Positions 7,935-15,563 of a stretch of 64,000 nucleotides of DNA are shown piece after piece. Below the pieces are notes generated by a model. That model worked only from the letters and a program-made list of their open reading frames with translations, was not told where the DNA came from and ran no database searches. Position 1 is the first letter of the stretch; every line of letters begins with the position of its first letter. This DNA comes from Amycolatopsis sp. (GTDB lineage Bacteria > Actinomycetota > Actinomycetes > Mycobacteriales > Pseudonocardiaceae). Where the stretch lies: NCBI RefSeq assembly GCF_025464955.1, contig NZ_JAODNM010000107.1:1-64000 (forward strand). The letters are read 5' to 3'. Both the position numbers and the translations under genes were made by a program.

Positions 7935-8189
7935 ATGGATTGGCGCCACGACGCGGCCTGCCGAGACGAGGACCCAGAGCTGTTCTTCCCGGTGGGAACC
8001 AGCGGTCCGGCTCTCCTGCAGGTGACCGAGGCGAAGTCCGTGTGCCACCGCTGCACCGTCGCTTCTGACTGCTTGGCCTGGGCATTGGCCAGCGGACAGG
8101 ATGCCGGCGTCTGGGGCGGCATGAGCGAGGATGAGCGACGCGCTCTCAAGCGCCGCCGCACTCACATCGGCACGCGTACCAACGCCTAA
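7935..8189 (+). CDS. whiB1: WhiB1 iron-sulfur transcription factor
   Basis: The 84-residue protein is almost superimposable on mycobacterial WhiB1. Cys9, Cys37, Cys40 and Cys46 ligate a 4Fe-4S cluster; the G(V/I)WGG turn is at 58-62, and a basic C-terminus (RRALKRRRTH) contacts DNA. WhiB1 binds the primary sigma factor region 4 and its cluster reacts with nitric oxide (established for the family). ATG 7935 is preceded by AAGGAG at a good distance; an in-frame ATG 11 codons earlier lacks one. Two CRP-like sites lie upstream, and a structured, terminated 3' region follows. Confidence 0.97.
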   Translation: MDWRHDAACRDEDPELFFPVGTSGPALLQVTEAKSVCHRCTVASDCLAWALASGQDAGVWGGMSEDERRALKRRRTHIGTRTNA

Positions 8190-8200
8190 AAGCCAGCACC

Positions 8201-8339
8201 CAAGCTGATCCGAATACTGGTGAGGAAAGCCTTGCGTCCACCCCACCAGTGGTGATATCAGGATCAGCTTGAGCATAACAACAGAGGCAGACCCGCCTGC
8301 ACGCGGGCTGGTCAAAGCCTCACCAGGACTTTAAGTCCT
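8201..8339 (+). ncRNA. Structured 3' region after whiB1, candidate small RNA
   Basis: Eleven bases after the whiB1 stop, CAAGCTGATCC (8201-8211) pairs with GGATCAGCTTG (8261-8271). Inside it, ACTGGTG (8216-8222) pairs with CACCAGT (8244-8250), giving a two-part stem-loop. A CCCGC/GCGGG hairpin (8292-8307) and the palindrome AGGACTT-T-AAGTCCT (8325-8339) follow, and then a strong terminator at 8356-8384. This is too elaborate for a simple terminator and could be a 3'-derived small RNA or a mRNA-stability element. There is no coding frame. Low certainty that it is an independent RNA. Confidence 0.35.
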
Positions 8340-8355
8340 CCCGCAGAACCGTTCG

Positions 8356-8386
8356 AGGCCCGGCACCACACAGGTGCCGGGCCTTC
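8356..8386 (+). terminator. Intrinsic terminator after whiB1
   Basis: AGGCCCGGCACC (8356-8367), loop ACACA, then GGTGCCGGGCCT (8373-8384) and TTC. A perfect 12-bp G+C stem at the right place to end whiB1 transcripts. Confidence 0.8.
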
Positions 8387-8423
8387 AACGCGTCCGCAGG
8401 TAGTTGGACGTTTTTCGACTGGT

Positions 8424-8490
8424 CGTGAAGGCCACCTTCACGACGGCTAGCGCAATGATGGTGGCCTTCACGTCCCGCGATATATCGGGA
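8424..8490. repeat. Convergent-junction palindrome (GTGAAGGCCACC type)
   Basis: CGTGAAGGCCACC (8424-8436) is inverted as GGTGGCCTTCACG (8460-8472). The left part alone also folds (CGTGAAGG/CCTTCACG). A second hairpin with TCCCG/CGGGA arms around a GATATAT loop follows to about 8490. It separates whiB1 from the convergent pdtaS gene and probably terminates pdtaS. The same arm sequence recurs at 63684-63736. Confidence 0.65.
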
Positions 8491-8508
8491 CGACCCGAGG
8501 TGGACAGC

Positions 8509-10020
8509 TCAGAGGCGACGGCTGAGCGGGATACGCAAAGCGGCTTCGGTGCCACCGCGCGCGAGGTCGTCCCCACGCAAGCCTCGCAGCGAAAGCGAAC
8601 CCCGCAGCTCGGACTCGACGAGCGTCCGCACGATCTGCAGGCCGAGACCGTCACTCCGTTCGAGTGAAAAACCCGAGGGCAGGCCCCGGCCGTTGTCCCG
8701 GACCACGACGTCGAGCCAGCGCGCCGACCGTTCCACGATCAACTCGACCTTGCCGGGCCGGCTGTCCGGGAACGCGTGTCCGATGGCGTTCTGGACCAGT
8801 TCGGCCAGCACCATCACCAACGGCGTGGCGATCTCGGCGACCACGACCCCGAACGAACCGGTCCTCGACAGGCTTGCCTGCGACTCGGCGGTGGCGACCT
8901 CGCCGACCATCGGCAGCACGTTGTCCAGCAGTTTGTCGAGGTCAACCCGTTCGTCGACCGAAGTCGAGAGCGCTTCGTGCACCATCGCGATCGAGGCGAC
9001 CCGGCGAACAGACTCGCCCAGCGCGAGCCGCGCCTCTTCGCTCGACGTTCGCCGCGACTGCAGACGCAGCAACGCGGCTACTGTCTGTAGATTATTCTTC
9101 ACCCGATGGTGGATTTCCCGGATGGTCGCGTCCTTGGACAGCAGCGCCCTGTCCCGGCGTTTGACCTCCGTGACGTCCCGGACGAGCACCAGCGCGCCGG
9201 CCGGCTGACCCGCCGGCCGCAGCGGCAGCGCCCGGAACAGCACCACGGCTCCGCGCCGCGAATCGGCCTCCGCCCGGGTGCCGGGTTTGCCGTCGAGCGC
9301 GTCGATGATCCGGTGCGAAACCTCGGTCGCGTCGAACGGATCGCGGATGAGCGACCTGGTCAGCGGCGCGAGCCGGGTGCCCACGAGGTCGGACTCGTGG
9401 CCCATGCGGTGATACGCCGACAGACCGTTCGGGCTGGCGAAAACCACGGTCCCGGACGGGTCCAGCCTGATCAGGCCGTCGCCGACCCTCGGGCTGGTGT
9501 GCGTGTCGGTGGTGTTGTCGCGGCTGGGGAACGTGCCGTCCACGATCATCTGGCACAGATCGCCCGCGCTGCCGAGATAGGCGATCTCGAGCGGGCTCGG
9601 CACGCGCGGCTGCGCGAGGTTCGTCTCGCGGCTCAGCACGGCGATGACCGTCTTGTCGTGGGTGACCGGCACGGCCTCGCGCCGCATCGGGACGTCGCGA
9701 TACCAGTGCGGGTCCTCCTCACGGCAGACCTTGACCTCGCGCATCGCCTTGGCGAGCTGCGAATGGTCGTCGACGACGAACCGCGTGCCGACGACGTCCT
9801 CCGGATGGGCCGTGGGCGCCGTCGTCGGCCGCGCGTGGGCGACGCAGACGAAGTCGCCGCCGTCGGGGTGGAGGCCTTCGGCCACCGGCACCCACAACAG
9901 GAAGTCGGCGAACGACAGGTCGGCGAGCAGCTGCCACTCCGCAACGACGGTCTGCAGGTGGTCCGCGGCTTCGCCGGGAAGTTTCGTGTTCTCCGCGAGG
10001 AGATCCGCCAGTGTCGACAC
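8509..10020 (-). CDS. pdtaS: Sensor histidine kinase PdtaS
   Basis: The 503-residue protein matches mycobacterial PdtaS (about 501 residues), a soluble kinase that phosphorylates the antiterminator PdtaR. It begins with the characteristic STLADLLAENT and a GAF-like domain (about 1-155), continues with a PAS domain (about 180-290), then a HisKA_2 domain whose phospho-accepting His304/305 lies in REIHHRVKNN, and ends with an ATPase domain (DNGRGLPSGF, GLGLQIV). The GTG start at 10020 is chosen by this homology; no Shine-Dalgarno is visible, so the mRNA may be leaderless. PdtaR is not in this window. It is divergent from rpl bL37 and convergent with whiB1, as in mycobacteria. Confidence 0.94.
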   Translation of the reverse strand: MSTLADLLAENTKLPGEAADHLQTVVAEWQLLADLSFADFLLWVPVAEGLHPDGGDFVCVAHARPTTAPTAHPEDVVGTRFVVDDHSQLAKAMREVKVCREEDPHWYRDVPMRREAVPVTHDKTVIAVLSRETNLAQPRVPSPLEIAYLGSAGDLCQMIVDGTFPSRDNTTDTHTSPRVGDGLIRLDPSGTVVFASPNGLSAYHRMGHESDLVGTRLAPLTRSLIRDPFDATEVSHRIIDALDGKPGTRAEADSRRGAVVLFRALPLRPAGQPAGALVLVRDVTEVKRRDRALLSKDATIREIHHRVKNNLQTVAALLRLQSRRTSSEEARLALGESVRRVASIAMVHEALSTSVDERVDLDKLLDNVLPMVGEVATAESQASLSRTGSFGVVVAEIATPLVMVLAELVQNAIGHAFPDSRPGKVELIVERSARWLDVVVRDNGRGLPSGFSLERSDGLGLQIVRTLVESELRGSLSLRGLRGDDLARGGTEAALRIPLSRRL

Positions 10021-10172
10021 CAGCCAATACAACCAGAACCGGGCGGTCACGGTACAGGCCGGGCGCCTGGCCTCGAAGGCACATGACACACTTGTGGGGT
10101 TGACCCGAGCCCGGCAGGCGTGTGAGCGCCCCGCGTGGGCCACACCAGCCGCGAACATCCGAGGAGTGAAAC

Positions 10173-10247
10173 ATGTCGAAGCGCGCCCGCAAGCGTCGTA
10201 GCCGGAAGAAGAACGGCTCGAACCACGGCCACAAGCCCAACGCCTGA
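10173..10247 (+). CDS. Ribosomal protein bL37 (24 residues)
   Basis: A tiny gene: ATG at 10173 with GAGGAG seven bases upstream encodes MSKRARKRRSRKKN followed by GSNHGHKPNA, then TGA. This matches the 24-residue, very basic actinobacterial large-subunit protein bL37 seen in mycobacterial ribosome structures. It is too short for most gene finders. A strong terminator follows 30 bases after the stop. It is divergent from pdtaS and convergent with the rsrA-sigR operon. Confidence 0.88.
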   Translation: MSKRARKRRSRKKNGSNHGHKPNA

Positions 10248-10277
10248 TCAGACGGCATACTGAGCAGTTTGCAAGAC

Positions 10278-10312
10278 AAGGCCCCCGCACCGAACCGGTG
10301 CGGGGGCCTTTT
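10278..10312. terminator. Bidirectional terminator between bL37 and rsrA
   Basis: AAGGCCCCCGCACCG (10278-10292) pairs perfectly with CGGTGCGGGGGCCTT (10296-10310) around a three-base loop, and TTTT follows. The AA at the left end gives TT on the other strand, so it can serve both convergent transcripts. Confidence 0.9.
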
Positions 10313-10328
10313 CGCGTGCCGTCAGGGC

Positions 10329-10634
10329 TTACTCGGTGCGCCGTTCGACGGTGACCTCGGTGCGCTCGATGGTGATCCCGCCATGGGACTCGACGGTCTG
10401 CCGGATCGACGCGCGCAGCCTGCTCTTCAGGTCGGCCGGGGCGTGGTCCCCACCACACTTGCGGGCGAGCAGCTGCTTGAGCGCCTCGTCGATGCCGTAC
10501 TCCTCGAGGCAGGGCGGGCACGTCTCGATGTGGTGCCGCAGCTCCGCCTCACGCTCGGGGCCACACTCCTTGTCGAGCAGCAGGTAGATCTCCGCCAGCG
10601 CGGCGTCGCACTCGGGTTTGCCGGTGAACGTCAT
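10329..10634 (-). CDS. rsrA: Mycothiol-system anti-sigma factor RsrA
   Basis: The 101-residue protein is a zinc-binding anti-sigma (ZAS) factor. It has Cys9, then His35-x3-Cys39-x2-Cys42 (HIETCPPC) and Cys60, the layout of Streptomyces RsrA and mycobacterial RshA. In the reduced form it holds SigR; thiol oxidation forms a disulfide, releases zinc and frees SigR (established). Its ATG overlaps the sigR stop codon (ATGA, 10634-10631), so translation is coupled. GGAGG lies upstream. The gene ends just before the bidirectional terminator. Confidence 0.94.
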   Translation of the reverse strand: MTFTGKPECDAALAEIYLLLDKECGPEREAELRHHIETCPPCLEEYGIDEALKQLLARKCGGDHAPADLKSRLRASIRQTVESHGGITIERTEVTVERRTE

Positions 10635-11320
10635 CGCCCCGCCACCTCCTGTTTGCCGCTGCGGATGAAACCGCGCTCTCGCGCGACATCGGCCAGCAGG
10701 TCGCGCAGCTGGGCGCGGCCACGGTGCAGACGGGACATGACGGTTCCGATCGGCGTTTCCATGATCTCGGCGATTTCCTTGTAGGCGAATCCCTCGACAT
10801 CGGCGAGGTAGACCGCGATCCGGAACTCCTCCGGCAGCTTCTGCAGGGCGGTCTTGACGTCGGCATCCGGCAGTGCGTCCATCGCCTCGACCTCGGCGGA
10901 CCGCAACCCGCTCGAGGTGTGGCTCTCGGCCTTGGCGATCTGCCAGTCGGTGATCTCGTCCGTGGGCTGCTGCAGCGGCTGACGCTGACGCTTGCGGTAA
11001 CCGTTGATATAGGTGTTGGTGAGGATGCGGTACATCCACGCTTTGAGGTTGGTACCCGCCTTGAACGACGCGAACGCCGCGTAAGCCTTGAGGAAGGTCT
11101 CCTGGACCAGGTCCTCGGCGTCGGCCGGGTTGCGGGTCATCCGCATCGCGGCCGAGTACAGCTGGTCCAGCAGCGGCATCGCGTCCCGCTCGAAGCGCTC
11201 GGCGCGTGCGTCGGCCTGCTCCTGTTCCATGCCCTCGTCGGGCACGACGGGCTCCTGCGTGCTCGGCAAACCGTTCCCTTCACGAAGCGCGTCGATGCGC
11301 GGCCGCGCATACGACTGCAT
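10631..11320 (-). CDS. sigR: ECF sigma factor SigR (SigH orthologue)
   Basis: The core protein has sigma region 2 (FERDAMPLLDQLYSAAMRMT, PADAEDLVQETFLKAY, then LKAWMYRILTNTYINGYRK) and region 4 (LPEEFRIAVYLADVEG, FAYKEIAEIMETPIGTVMSRLHRG), matching Streptomyces SigR and mycobacterial SigH. It directs thiol-oxidative and heat stress genes. The start is ambiguous. ATG 11320 gives 229 residues. GTG 11425, ten bases after an exact SigR promoter, would give a leaderless 264-residue form. Streptomyces makes a comparable longer, unstable SigR' from its autoregulated promoter (established there). Cotranscribed and coupled with rsrA. Confidence 0.94.
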   Translation of the reverse strand: MQSYARPRIDALREGNGLPSTQEPVVPDEGMEQEQADARAERFERDAMPLLDQLYSAAMRMTRNPADAEDLVQETFLKAYAAFASFKAGTNLKAWMYRILTNTYINGYRKRQRQPLQQPTDEITDWQIAKAESHTSSGLRSAEVEAMDALPDADVKTALQKLPEEFRIAVYLADVEGFAYKEIAEIMETPIGTVMSRLHRGRAQLRDLLADVARERGFIRSGKQEVAGR

Positions 11321-11434
11321 CGAGGATACGCGGCGTGAGCCGGGCTGGCCGGGCACACCAGGGTTATCCGGGCGCTCGGACCCGCGAGGGGCTCGGAAGC
11401 TGGTTTTCTCAAGCGTTGTCGGCACGTCGGGTGT

Positions 11435-11460
11435 AACGCCGTCTTCGCGTCGCACATTCC
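11435..11460 (-). promoter_or_regulatory. SigR-dependent autoregulatory promoter
   Basis: On the minus strand GGAAT (11460-11456) and GTT (11437-11435) are separated by exactly 18 bases, the consensus of SigR/SigH promoters (GGAAT-N18/19-GTT). It points into sigR-rsrA, giving positive autoregulation. It lies 36 bases from the divergent ybaK start. Confidence 0.85.
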
Positions 11461-11495
11461 CGGATTCCGGCGTCCCACATCGTAGGCTCGTGGTC

Positions 11496-11972
11496 ATGGC
11501 GGGCAAGGGCACACCGGCGACAGCGTTGCTGGCAAAGCGAAAAGTGACACACACGCTGCATTCCTACGAGCACGACCCGCGGCACGAGTCGTTCGGGCTC
11601 GAGGCCGTCGAAGCGCTCGGACTGGCCCCGGAACGCGTGTTCAAAACGCTGGTCGCCGAAGTCGACGGAACACTCACCGTGGGTGTGGTGCCCGTCACGG
11701 GACACCTCGATCTCAAGGCGCTGGCCGCGGCCGTCGGCGGGAAAAAGGCGAAAATGGCCGACCCGGCGGCCGCCCAGCGCGCGACGGGATACGTACTCGG
11801 CGGGATCTCGCCGCTCGGGCACCGCAGCAGGCTGCCGGTCGTCATCGACGCCTCCGCGGAGCGGTTCGAGACCGTCCACTGCTCCGCCGGACGCCGTGGT
11901 CTGGAGGTCGAACTCTCCCCCGCCGACCTGGTCGCACTGACCAACGCGACCGTCGCCTCGATCGCGGCCTAG
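11496..11972 (+). CDS. ybaK: Cys-tRNA(Pro)/Cys deacylase YbaK
   Basis: The 158-residue protein matches the YbaK/EbsC editing domain: TPATALLAKRKVTHTLHSYEHD, GLEAVEALGLAPERVFKTL, then the substrate-pocket segment KALAAAVGGKKAKMADP and the GYVLGGISPLGHR motif. It removes mischarged cysteine (or similar) from tRNA-Pro in trans. An in-frame GTG two codons upstream (11490) is an alternative start; no clear Shine-Dalgarno supports either. The gene is divergent from sigR and close to the SigR promoter. Confidence 0.93.
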   Translation: MAGKGTPATALLAKRKVTHTLHSYEHDPRHESFGLEAVEALGLAPERVFKTLVAEVDGTLTVGVVPVTGHLDLKALAAAVGGKKAKMADPAAAQRATGYVLGGISPLGHRSRLPVVIDASAERFETVHCSAGRRGLEVELSPADLVALTNATVASIAA

Positions 11973-11975
11973 GGA

Positions 11976-12021
11976 CTCGTGAGTGTTCCGACCTGTTCTA
12001 AGCGGCCGGAACGCTCACGAG
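11976..12021. terminator. Hairpin between convergent ybaK and hydrolase genes
   Basis: CTCGTGAGTGTTCCG (11976-11990) pairs with CGGAACGCTCACGAG (12007-12021), 15 pairs including one G-U, around a 16-base loop. It starts four bases after the ybaK stop and ends ten bases before the hydrolase stop, so it probably terminates both. Confidence 0.75.
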
Positions 12022-12031
12022 CCACGCTGGG

Positions 12032-12637
12032 TCAGAGCAGGCGGACAATGCGGGTGAGCCACTCACCGGCGGCGCGGGCGACGCCGTCGAGGTCGGCTCT
12101 GAGGCCGTGGTCGCCGGCGAGGACCACGAGTTCGTGGTGCGGGCCCGCCGCCGGACGGCCGAACGGGTCCCGCTCACCCTGGATGACCAGCGTCGGCACC
12201 TCGACGGCGTCGAGCTCGGCCTGGCGGCTCTTCTCCGGCTTGCCCGGCGGGTGTTCGGGGAACGCAAGGCACAGGACGGCCGACGCCTGCCCCGCCGACG
12301 CCGTCCGGCACGCCACCCTGGCCCCCGACGAGCGGCCGCCGAACACCAGCGGCAGGTCGTCGAACCGGGCGCCGATGTCCTCGGCGACGCTCAACCACGC
12401 CGAGTCCAGCTGGTTCGCCGGCGCGGGCGCACGACGTCCGGCCACGCGGTACGGCTGCTCGACCAGCGCGACATGCAAGCCGGCGGCCCGCGCGGCCCCG
12501 GTCACCGCGACCAGGTCCTCGGCGCCGATCCCACCGCCCGCGCCATGCCCGAGCAGGAGTATCGCCGCGCCTTCCCCGGTGCAGTGCAGCTCGGCCCTGG
12601 CCGGGCCGAAGTCGGTGTCGATCGTGATCGTGGTCAT
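12032..12637 (-). CDS. Alpha/beta hydrolase (KANL3/Tex30-like, dienelactone-hydrolase fold)
   Basis: The 201-residue protein has the short alpha/beta hydrolase fold of the KANL3/Tex30 family: LLLGHGAGGG oxyanion segment, the nucleophile elbow GGRSSGARVA (Ser in GRSSG), an Asp in VIQGERDPFG and a His in AGDHGL near the C-terminus. These residues form a plausible Ser-Asp-His triad. The substrate is unknown. Its ATG overlaps the stop of the SRAP gene (ATGA, 12637-12634), so the two are translated together. Confidence 0.8.
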   Translation of the reverse strand: MTTITIDTDFGPARAELHCTGEGAAILLLGHGAGGGIGAEDLVAVTGAARAAGLHVALVEQPYRVAGRRAPAPANQLDSAWLSVAEDIGARFDDLPLVFGGRSSGARVACRTASAGQASAVLCLAFPEHPPGKPEKSRQAELDAVEVPTLVIQGERDPFGRPAAGPHHELVVLAGDHGLRADLDGVARAAGEWLTRIVRLL

Positions 12638-13404
12638 GACGACGGCAGTTCGAACAGGGCGGCCTCGTCCAGGCGCTGCTCGGGTTCGACCCGGTCGAGG
12701 AGCTCGGGTCCGTTGTTACGCACGCTGTTGACGCGGGTCGACACCGGCCGCATTTCCAGCACGTCGACGACGTCGAGCGACGGCGGCACGAGCAGCGCGC
12801 TGACGTCCTCGCTGTCCGGGTCCAGCCACGGCTCCCACTGCTCCGGGGTCAGCAGCAGCGGCATCCGGTGGTGGATATCGGCGAGCCTGCCCACGGCGTC
12901 GGCGGTCAGCACGGAAAAGGTGATCAACGGTGGCCCGTCGGAGTCCTTCGGGTCGCGCCAGCTCTCCCACAGCCCGGCGAACACAAGCGACGCGGCGTCC
13001 GGGCCGGTCACGTAGAACGGGTCATTGTGCTTGCCGTCGCGACGCCATTCGAACCAACCGTCGGCGGGAACGAGACAACGCCTTTTGGCGAGCGCTTTGC
13101 GGTATGCGGGCTTCTCTGCGACCGTTTCGGCACGAGCGTTGATCATCTTCGCGCCCGAAGCCGGGTCCTTGGCCCAGAACGGCACCAGTCCCCAGCGCAT
13201 CGCCCGCAGCGTGCGCACTGCCGGCTCGTCGCCGAGGACCTTGCCGTCGGCATCACGGGGATGTCGCTGCACCACGGTTGCCACGTTCTTCGTGGGCGCG
13301 ACGTTGTAGTCCGCGGGCGACACCAGCCCGCCGGTCTGATCCAGCGCGGCGAATTCGGCGGTCAACGTGGCCGGGTCCTTCGTCGCGGCATAACGGCCGC
13401 ACAT
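12634..13404 (-). CDS. SOS response-associated peptidase / abasic-site DNA shield (SRAP, YedK-HMCES)
   Basis: This 256-residue SRAP-domain protein begins MCGRY, placing the catalytic Cys at position 2 after Met removal. Other active-site residues are Asn34 (NVAPT), Glu119 (GWFEW) and His178/179 (HHRMP). SRAP proteins form a thiazolidine crosslink with abasic sites in single-stranded DNA and protect them (established for YedK and HMCES). I chose ATG 13404 over the GTG just before it because Cys must be residue 2; GAGGAGG precedes it. In mycobacteria (Rv3226c) the next gene is aroA, which is absent here. Confidence 0.92.
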   Translation of the reverse strand: MCGRYAATKDPATLTAEFAALDQTGGLVSPADYNVAPTKNVATVVQRHPRDADGKVLGDEPAVRTLRAMRWGLVPFWAKDPASGAKMINARAETVAEKPAYRKALAKRRCLVPADGWFEWRRDGKHNDPFYVTGPDAASLVFAGLWESWRDPKDSDGPPLITFSVLTADAVGRLADIHHRMPLLLTPEQWEPWLDPDSEDVSALLVPPSLDVVDVLEMRPVSTRVNSVRNNGPELLDRVEPEQRLDEAALFELPSS

Positions 13405-13539
13405 CACCCAACCTCCTCAGTCTCCCTGAACGAACGGGGCATCTCGCCCGTCATCGTGACACGGTTCGCGCACCGATGGCGACCGGCGTGGGATCATTGA
13501 ACAGGGACTACGCGTAAGAACGACAGAAGGCGTGAGGCG

Positions 13540-14556
13540 TTGGGCAACACGGACTGGAGCAAGCTGGACGAGTCCGATGTCCGGATCCGACCAGGCAAGA
13601 GCACCCGGCCCCGCACCAAGCGCCGCCCTGAACATGCCGACGCGTCGACGGCGATGGTCATCGGCAAGGACCGCGGCCGGTGGACGTGCGCGCTCGAACG
13701 TGACCCGGATCGCGTGGTCACCGCCATGCGCGCCCGCGAAATGGGCCGGGTCTCGGTGGTCGTCGGCGACACCGTGGGCATCGTCGGGGACGTCAGCGGC
13801 AAGCCGGACACCCTCGCCAGGATCATCCGCGTCGACGAGCGCTCCAGCGTGCTGCGCCGCACCGCCGACGACACCGACCCGTTCGAACGGGTGGTGGTGG
13901 CCAACGCCGACCAGCTGCTGATCGTCACCGCGCTCGCCGACCCGCCGCCGCGCACCGGGTTCATCGACCGCTGCCTGGTCGCCTGCTATGCCGGTGGCCT
14001 GCAGCCGGTGCTGTGCCTGACGAAGTCCGACCTCGCGAGCCCCGACGAGCTGCTGGCGAGCTACGCGGGCCTTGACCTGCCGACGCTGGTCACCAGGCGC
14101 GACGAAGACTCCGAAGCGGTGATCGAGCAGCTCGCGGGCAAGGTCTCGGCGCTGGTCGGGCACTCGGGCGTCGGCAAGTCCACACTGGTCAACCGGCTCG
14201 TCCCGGACGCTTTCCTGGCAACGGCCGGCGTCAGCCTGGTGGGCAAGGGCAGGCACACGTCGGTGGCCGCGATCGCCCTCCCGCTGCCGCTGGACACCGG
14301 AAAGGGCGGCTGGGTGATCGACACCCCGGGCGTCCGCTCGTTCGGCCTCGCGCACGTGACCGTCGACAACATCGTCGACGCGTTCGAGGAGTTCGCCGAA
14401 GCCGCCGAAGAATGCCCCTCGGGCTGCGGACATCTGGGTGCCCCCGAGGACCCGGACTGCATGCTGGACGAAGTCGTCGGCGACAACGTGGCCCGGGCTG
14501 AGCGGCTGGCGTCGCTGCGTCGGCTGCTCCGGTCGCGGGCCGGGATGGAAATGTGA
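13540..14556 (+). CDS. rsgA: Ribosome small-subunit-dependent GTPase RsgA
   Basis: The 338-residue protein has an N-terminal OB-fold region (about 35-105) and a circularly permuted GTPase: G4 TKSD at 161-164, G1 GHSGVGKST at 207-215, then G3 DTPG. A C-terminal zinc-binding segment follows (CPSGCGH ... PDC). RsgA checks 30S maturation and leaves after GTP hydrolysis. The start is TTG at 13540 with GTGAGG close upstream; the following sequence aligns with family N-termini. Divergent from the SRAP gene. Confidence 0.94.
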   Translation: MGNTDWSKLDESDVRIRPGKSTRPRTKRRPEHADASTAMVIGKDRGRWTCALERDPDRVVTAMRAREMGRVSVVVGDTVGIVGDVSGKPDTLARIIRVDERSSVLRRTADDTDPFERVVVANADQLLIVTALADPPPRTGFIDRCLVACYAGGLQPVLCLTKSDLASPDELLASYAGLDLPTLVTRRDEDSEAVIEQLAGKVSALVGHSGVGKSTLVNRLVPDAFLATAGVSLVGKGRHTSVAAIALPLPLDTGKGGWVIDTPGVRSFGLAHVTVDNIVDAFEEFAEAAEECPSGCGHLGAPEDPDCMLDEVVGDNVARAERLASLRRLLRSRAGMEM

Positions 14557-14665
14557 CCTTCGGGCGGTAACTCCCGGGATGCGGTGGCGATGAGTCAGGT
14601 ATCGCCATTCGCGGCTCGGGGGAAACCATCTTGCGCAAGACATACTCGTCGCCTGCTGTGCGCTG

Positions 14666-15448
14666 GTGTTCGCGCTCAGCGCGTGCACCAGCGAGCCACC
14701 GCCGACCGGACACCTGACGCCCGCCGGAGCCGGACCGGCCGGGTACGGGCTGTTTCACGACGTCTCGACACTCGCCGCTGTCGCCGGTGTCGCTGTCGAG
14801 GGCAAGCCGTGCAAGTTCACGATGGACGCAACCGCGGACGGCAAGTCGCTCAAAGAGAGCGGGCAAGGCGAGTTCGACGGCGTAAAGACCGAGATTTCAC
14901 TGAAAGTCTTGCTTGATGACCAGCAGATCGAACTGCTCATGATCGACACCGGAATGTACATGAAACTCCCGCCGGGGAGCCCCAAGAGCGGACCGATCGC
15001 TTGGCTTCGGATACCGACCGACGGCTCGGGCTCCGCTGACGCGAAAGCCTTCAGCGATAGCGAGATTCAGCTCACCAACCAAGAAGATCCCGTAAAGCTG
15101 CTCGCCAGGATCGGCAAAGCCGGCTCGATCTCCCACGCCGAACGGACCACGCTCGACGGTCGCCCGGTCGGCCACTACACGATCAGCCTGGCGTTCGCGA
15201 GGATGCTGGACGACTACCCGGTGTCGGCGGACGCCAAACGCTCGGTTATCGCGGCGGACGTCCATTTCGTCCTGGACTTGTGGCTTGATTCCGGCGAGCA
15301 CCCGGTCCGGGCCACGCTGGACGCGACCTCATGGGAGAAGATAGGCGGCAGCTCGACCCCCGCGAAGATGACCGTCGACTACACCGACTGGGACACCCCG
15401 GTCTCCGTTCAAACCCCGCCTGCCGACCAGGTCGGAGACTTCCACTGA
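14666..15448 (+). CDS. LppX/LprG-like lipoprotein, paralogue 1, with broken signal peptide frame
   Basis: First of four tandem paralogues. The mature part starts at a lipobox (LSAC) and keeps the family pattern: MYMKLP, a WLRIP segment, GRPVGHYTISL, LDLWLDS and a closing YTDWDTPVSVQTPPADQVGDF. The open frame's only usual start, GTG 14666, leaves six residues before the lipid Cys, far too few for a signal peptide. A TTG at 14631 preceded by GGGGGAAA encodes MRKT in another frame. Adding one base after it would give MRKT-ILVACCALVFALSAC, a normal lipoprotein signal like that of paralogue 3. So one base is missing: either a sequencing error or a real frameshift. The role is probably lipid or glycolipid binding at the cell surface, by family only. 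Confidence 0.7.
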   Translation: MFALSACTSEPPPTGHLTPAGAGPAGYGLFHDVSTLAAVAGVAVEGKPCKFTMDATADGKSLKESGQGEFDGVKTEISLKVLLDDQQIELLMIDTGMYMKLPPGSPKSGPIAWLRIPTDGSGSADAKAFSDSEIQLTNQEDPVKLLARIGKAGSISHAERTTLDGRPVGHYTISLAFARMLDDYPVSADAKRSVIAADVHFVLDLWLDSGEHPVRATLDATSWEKIGGSSTPAKMTVDYTDWDTPVSVQTPPADQVGDFH

Positions 15449-15563
15449 CCACGAAACAGCGACCCGCGGCCCGGTATGTGACGCATGTCCAGGCTGCGTC
15501 GAAGTAACCATTTTCGCCCGTTTGCGATACTAAGCCGATCGACAAAACACACTGGGGGTTCTC

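Noticed and set aside
8310..8375. tRNA-like elements after whiB1 (anticodon-like AGGACTTTAAGTCCT and GTTCGAGG)
   Set aside because: No acceptor stem, D arm or properly paired T arm could be fitted; the two parts belong to separate hairpins.
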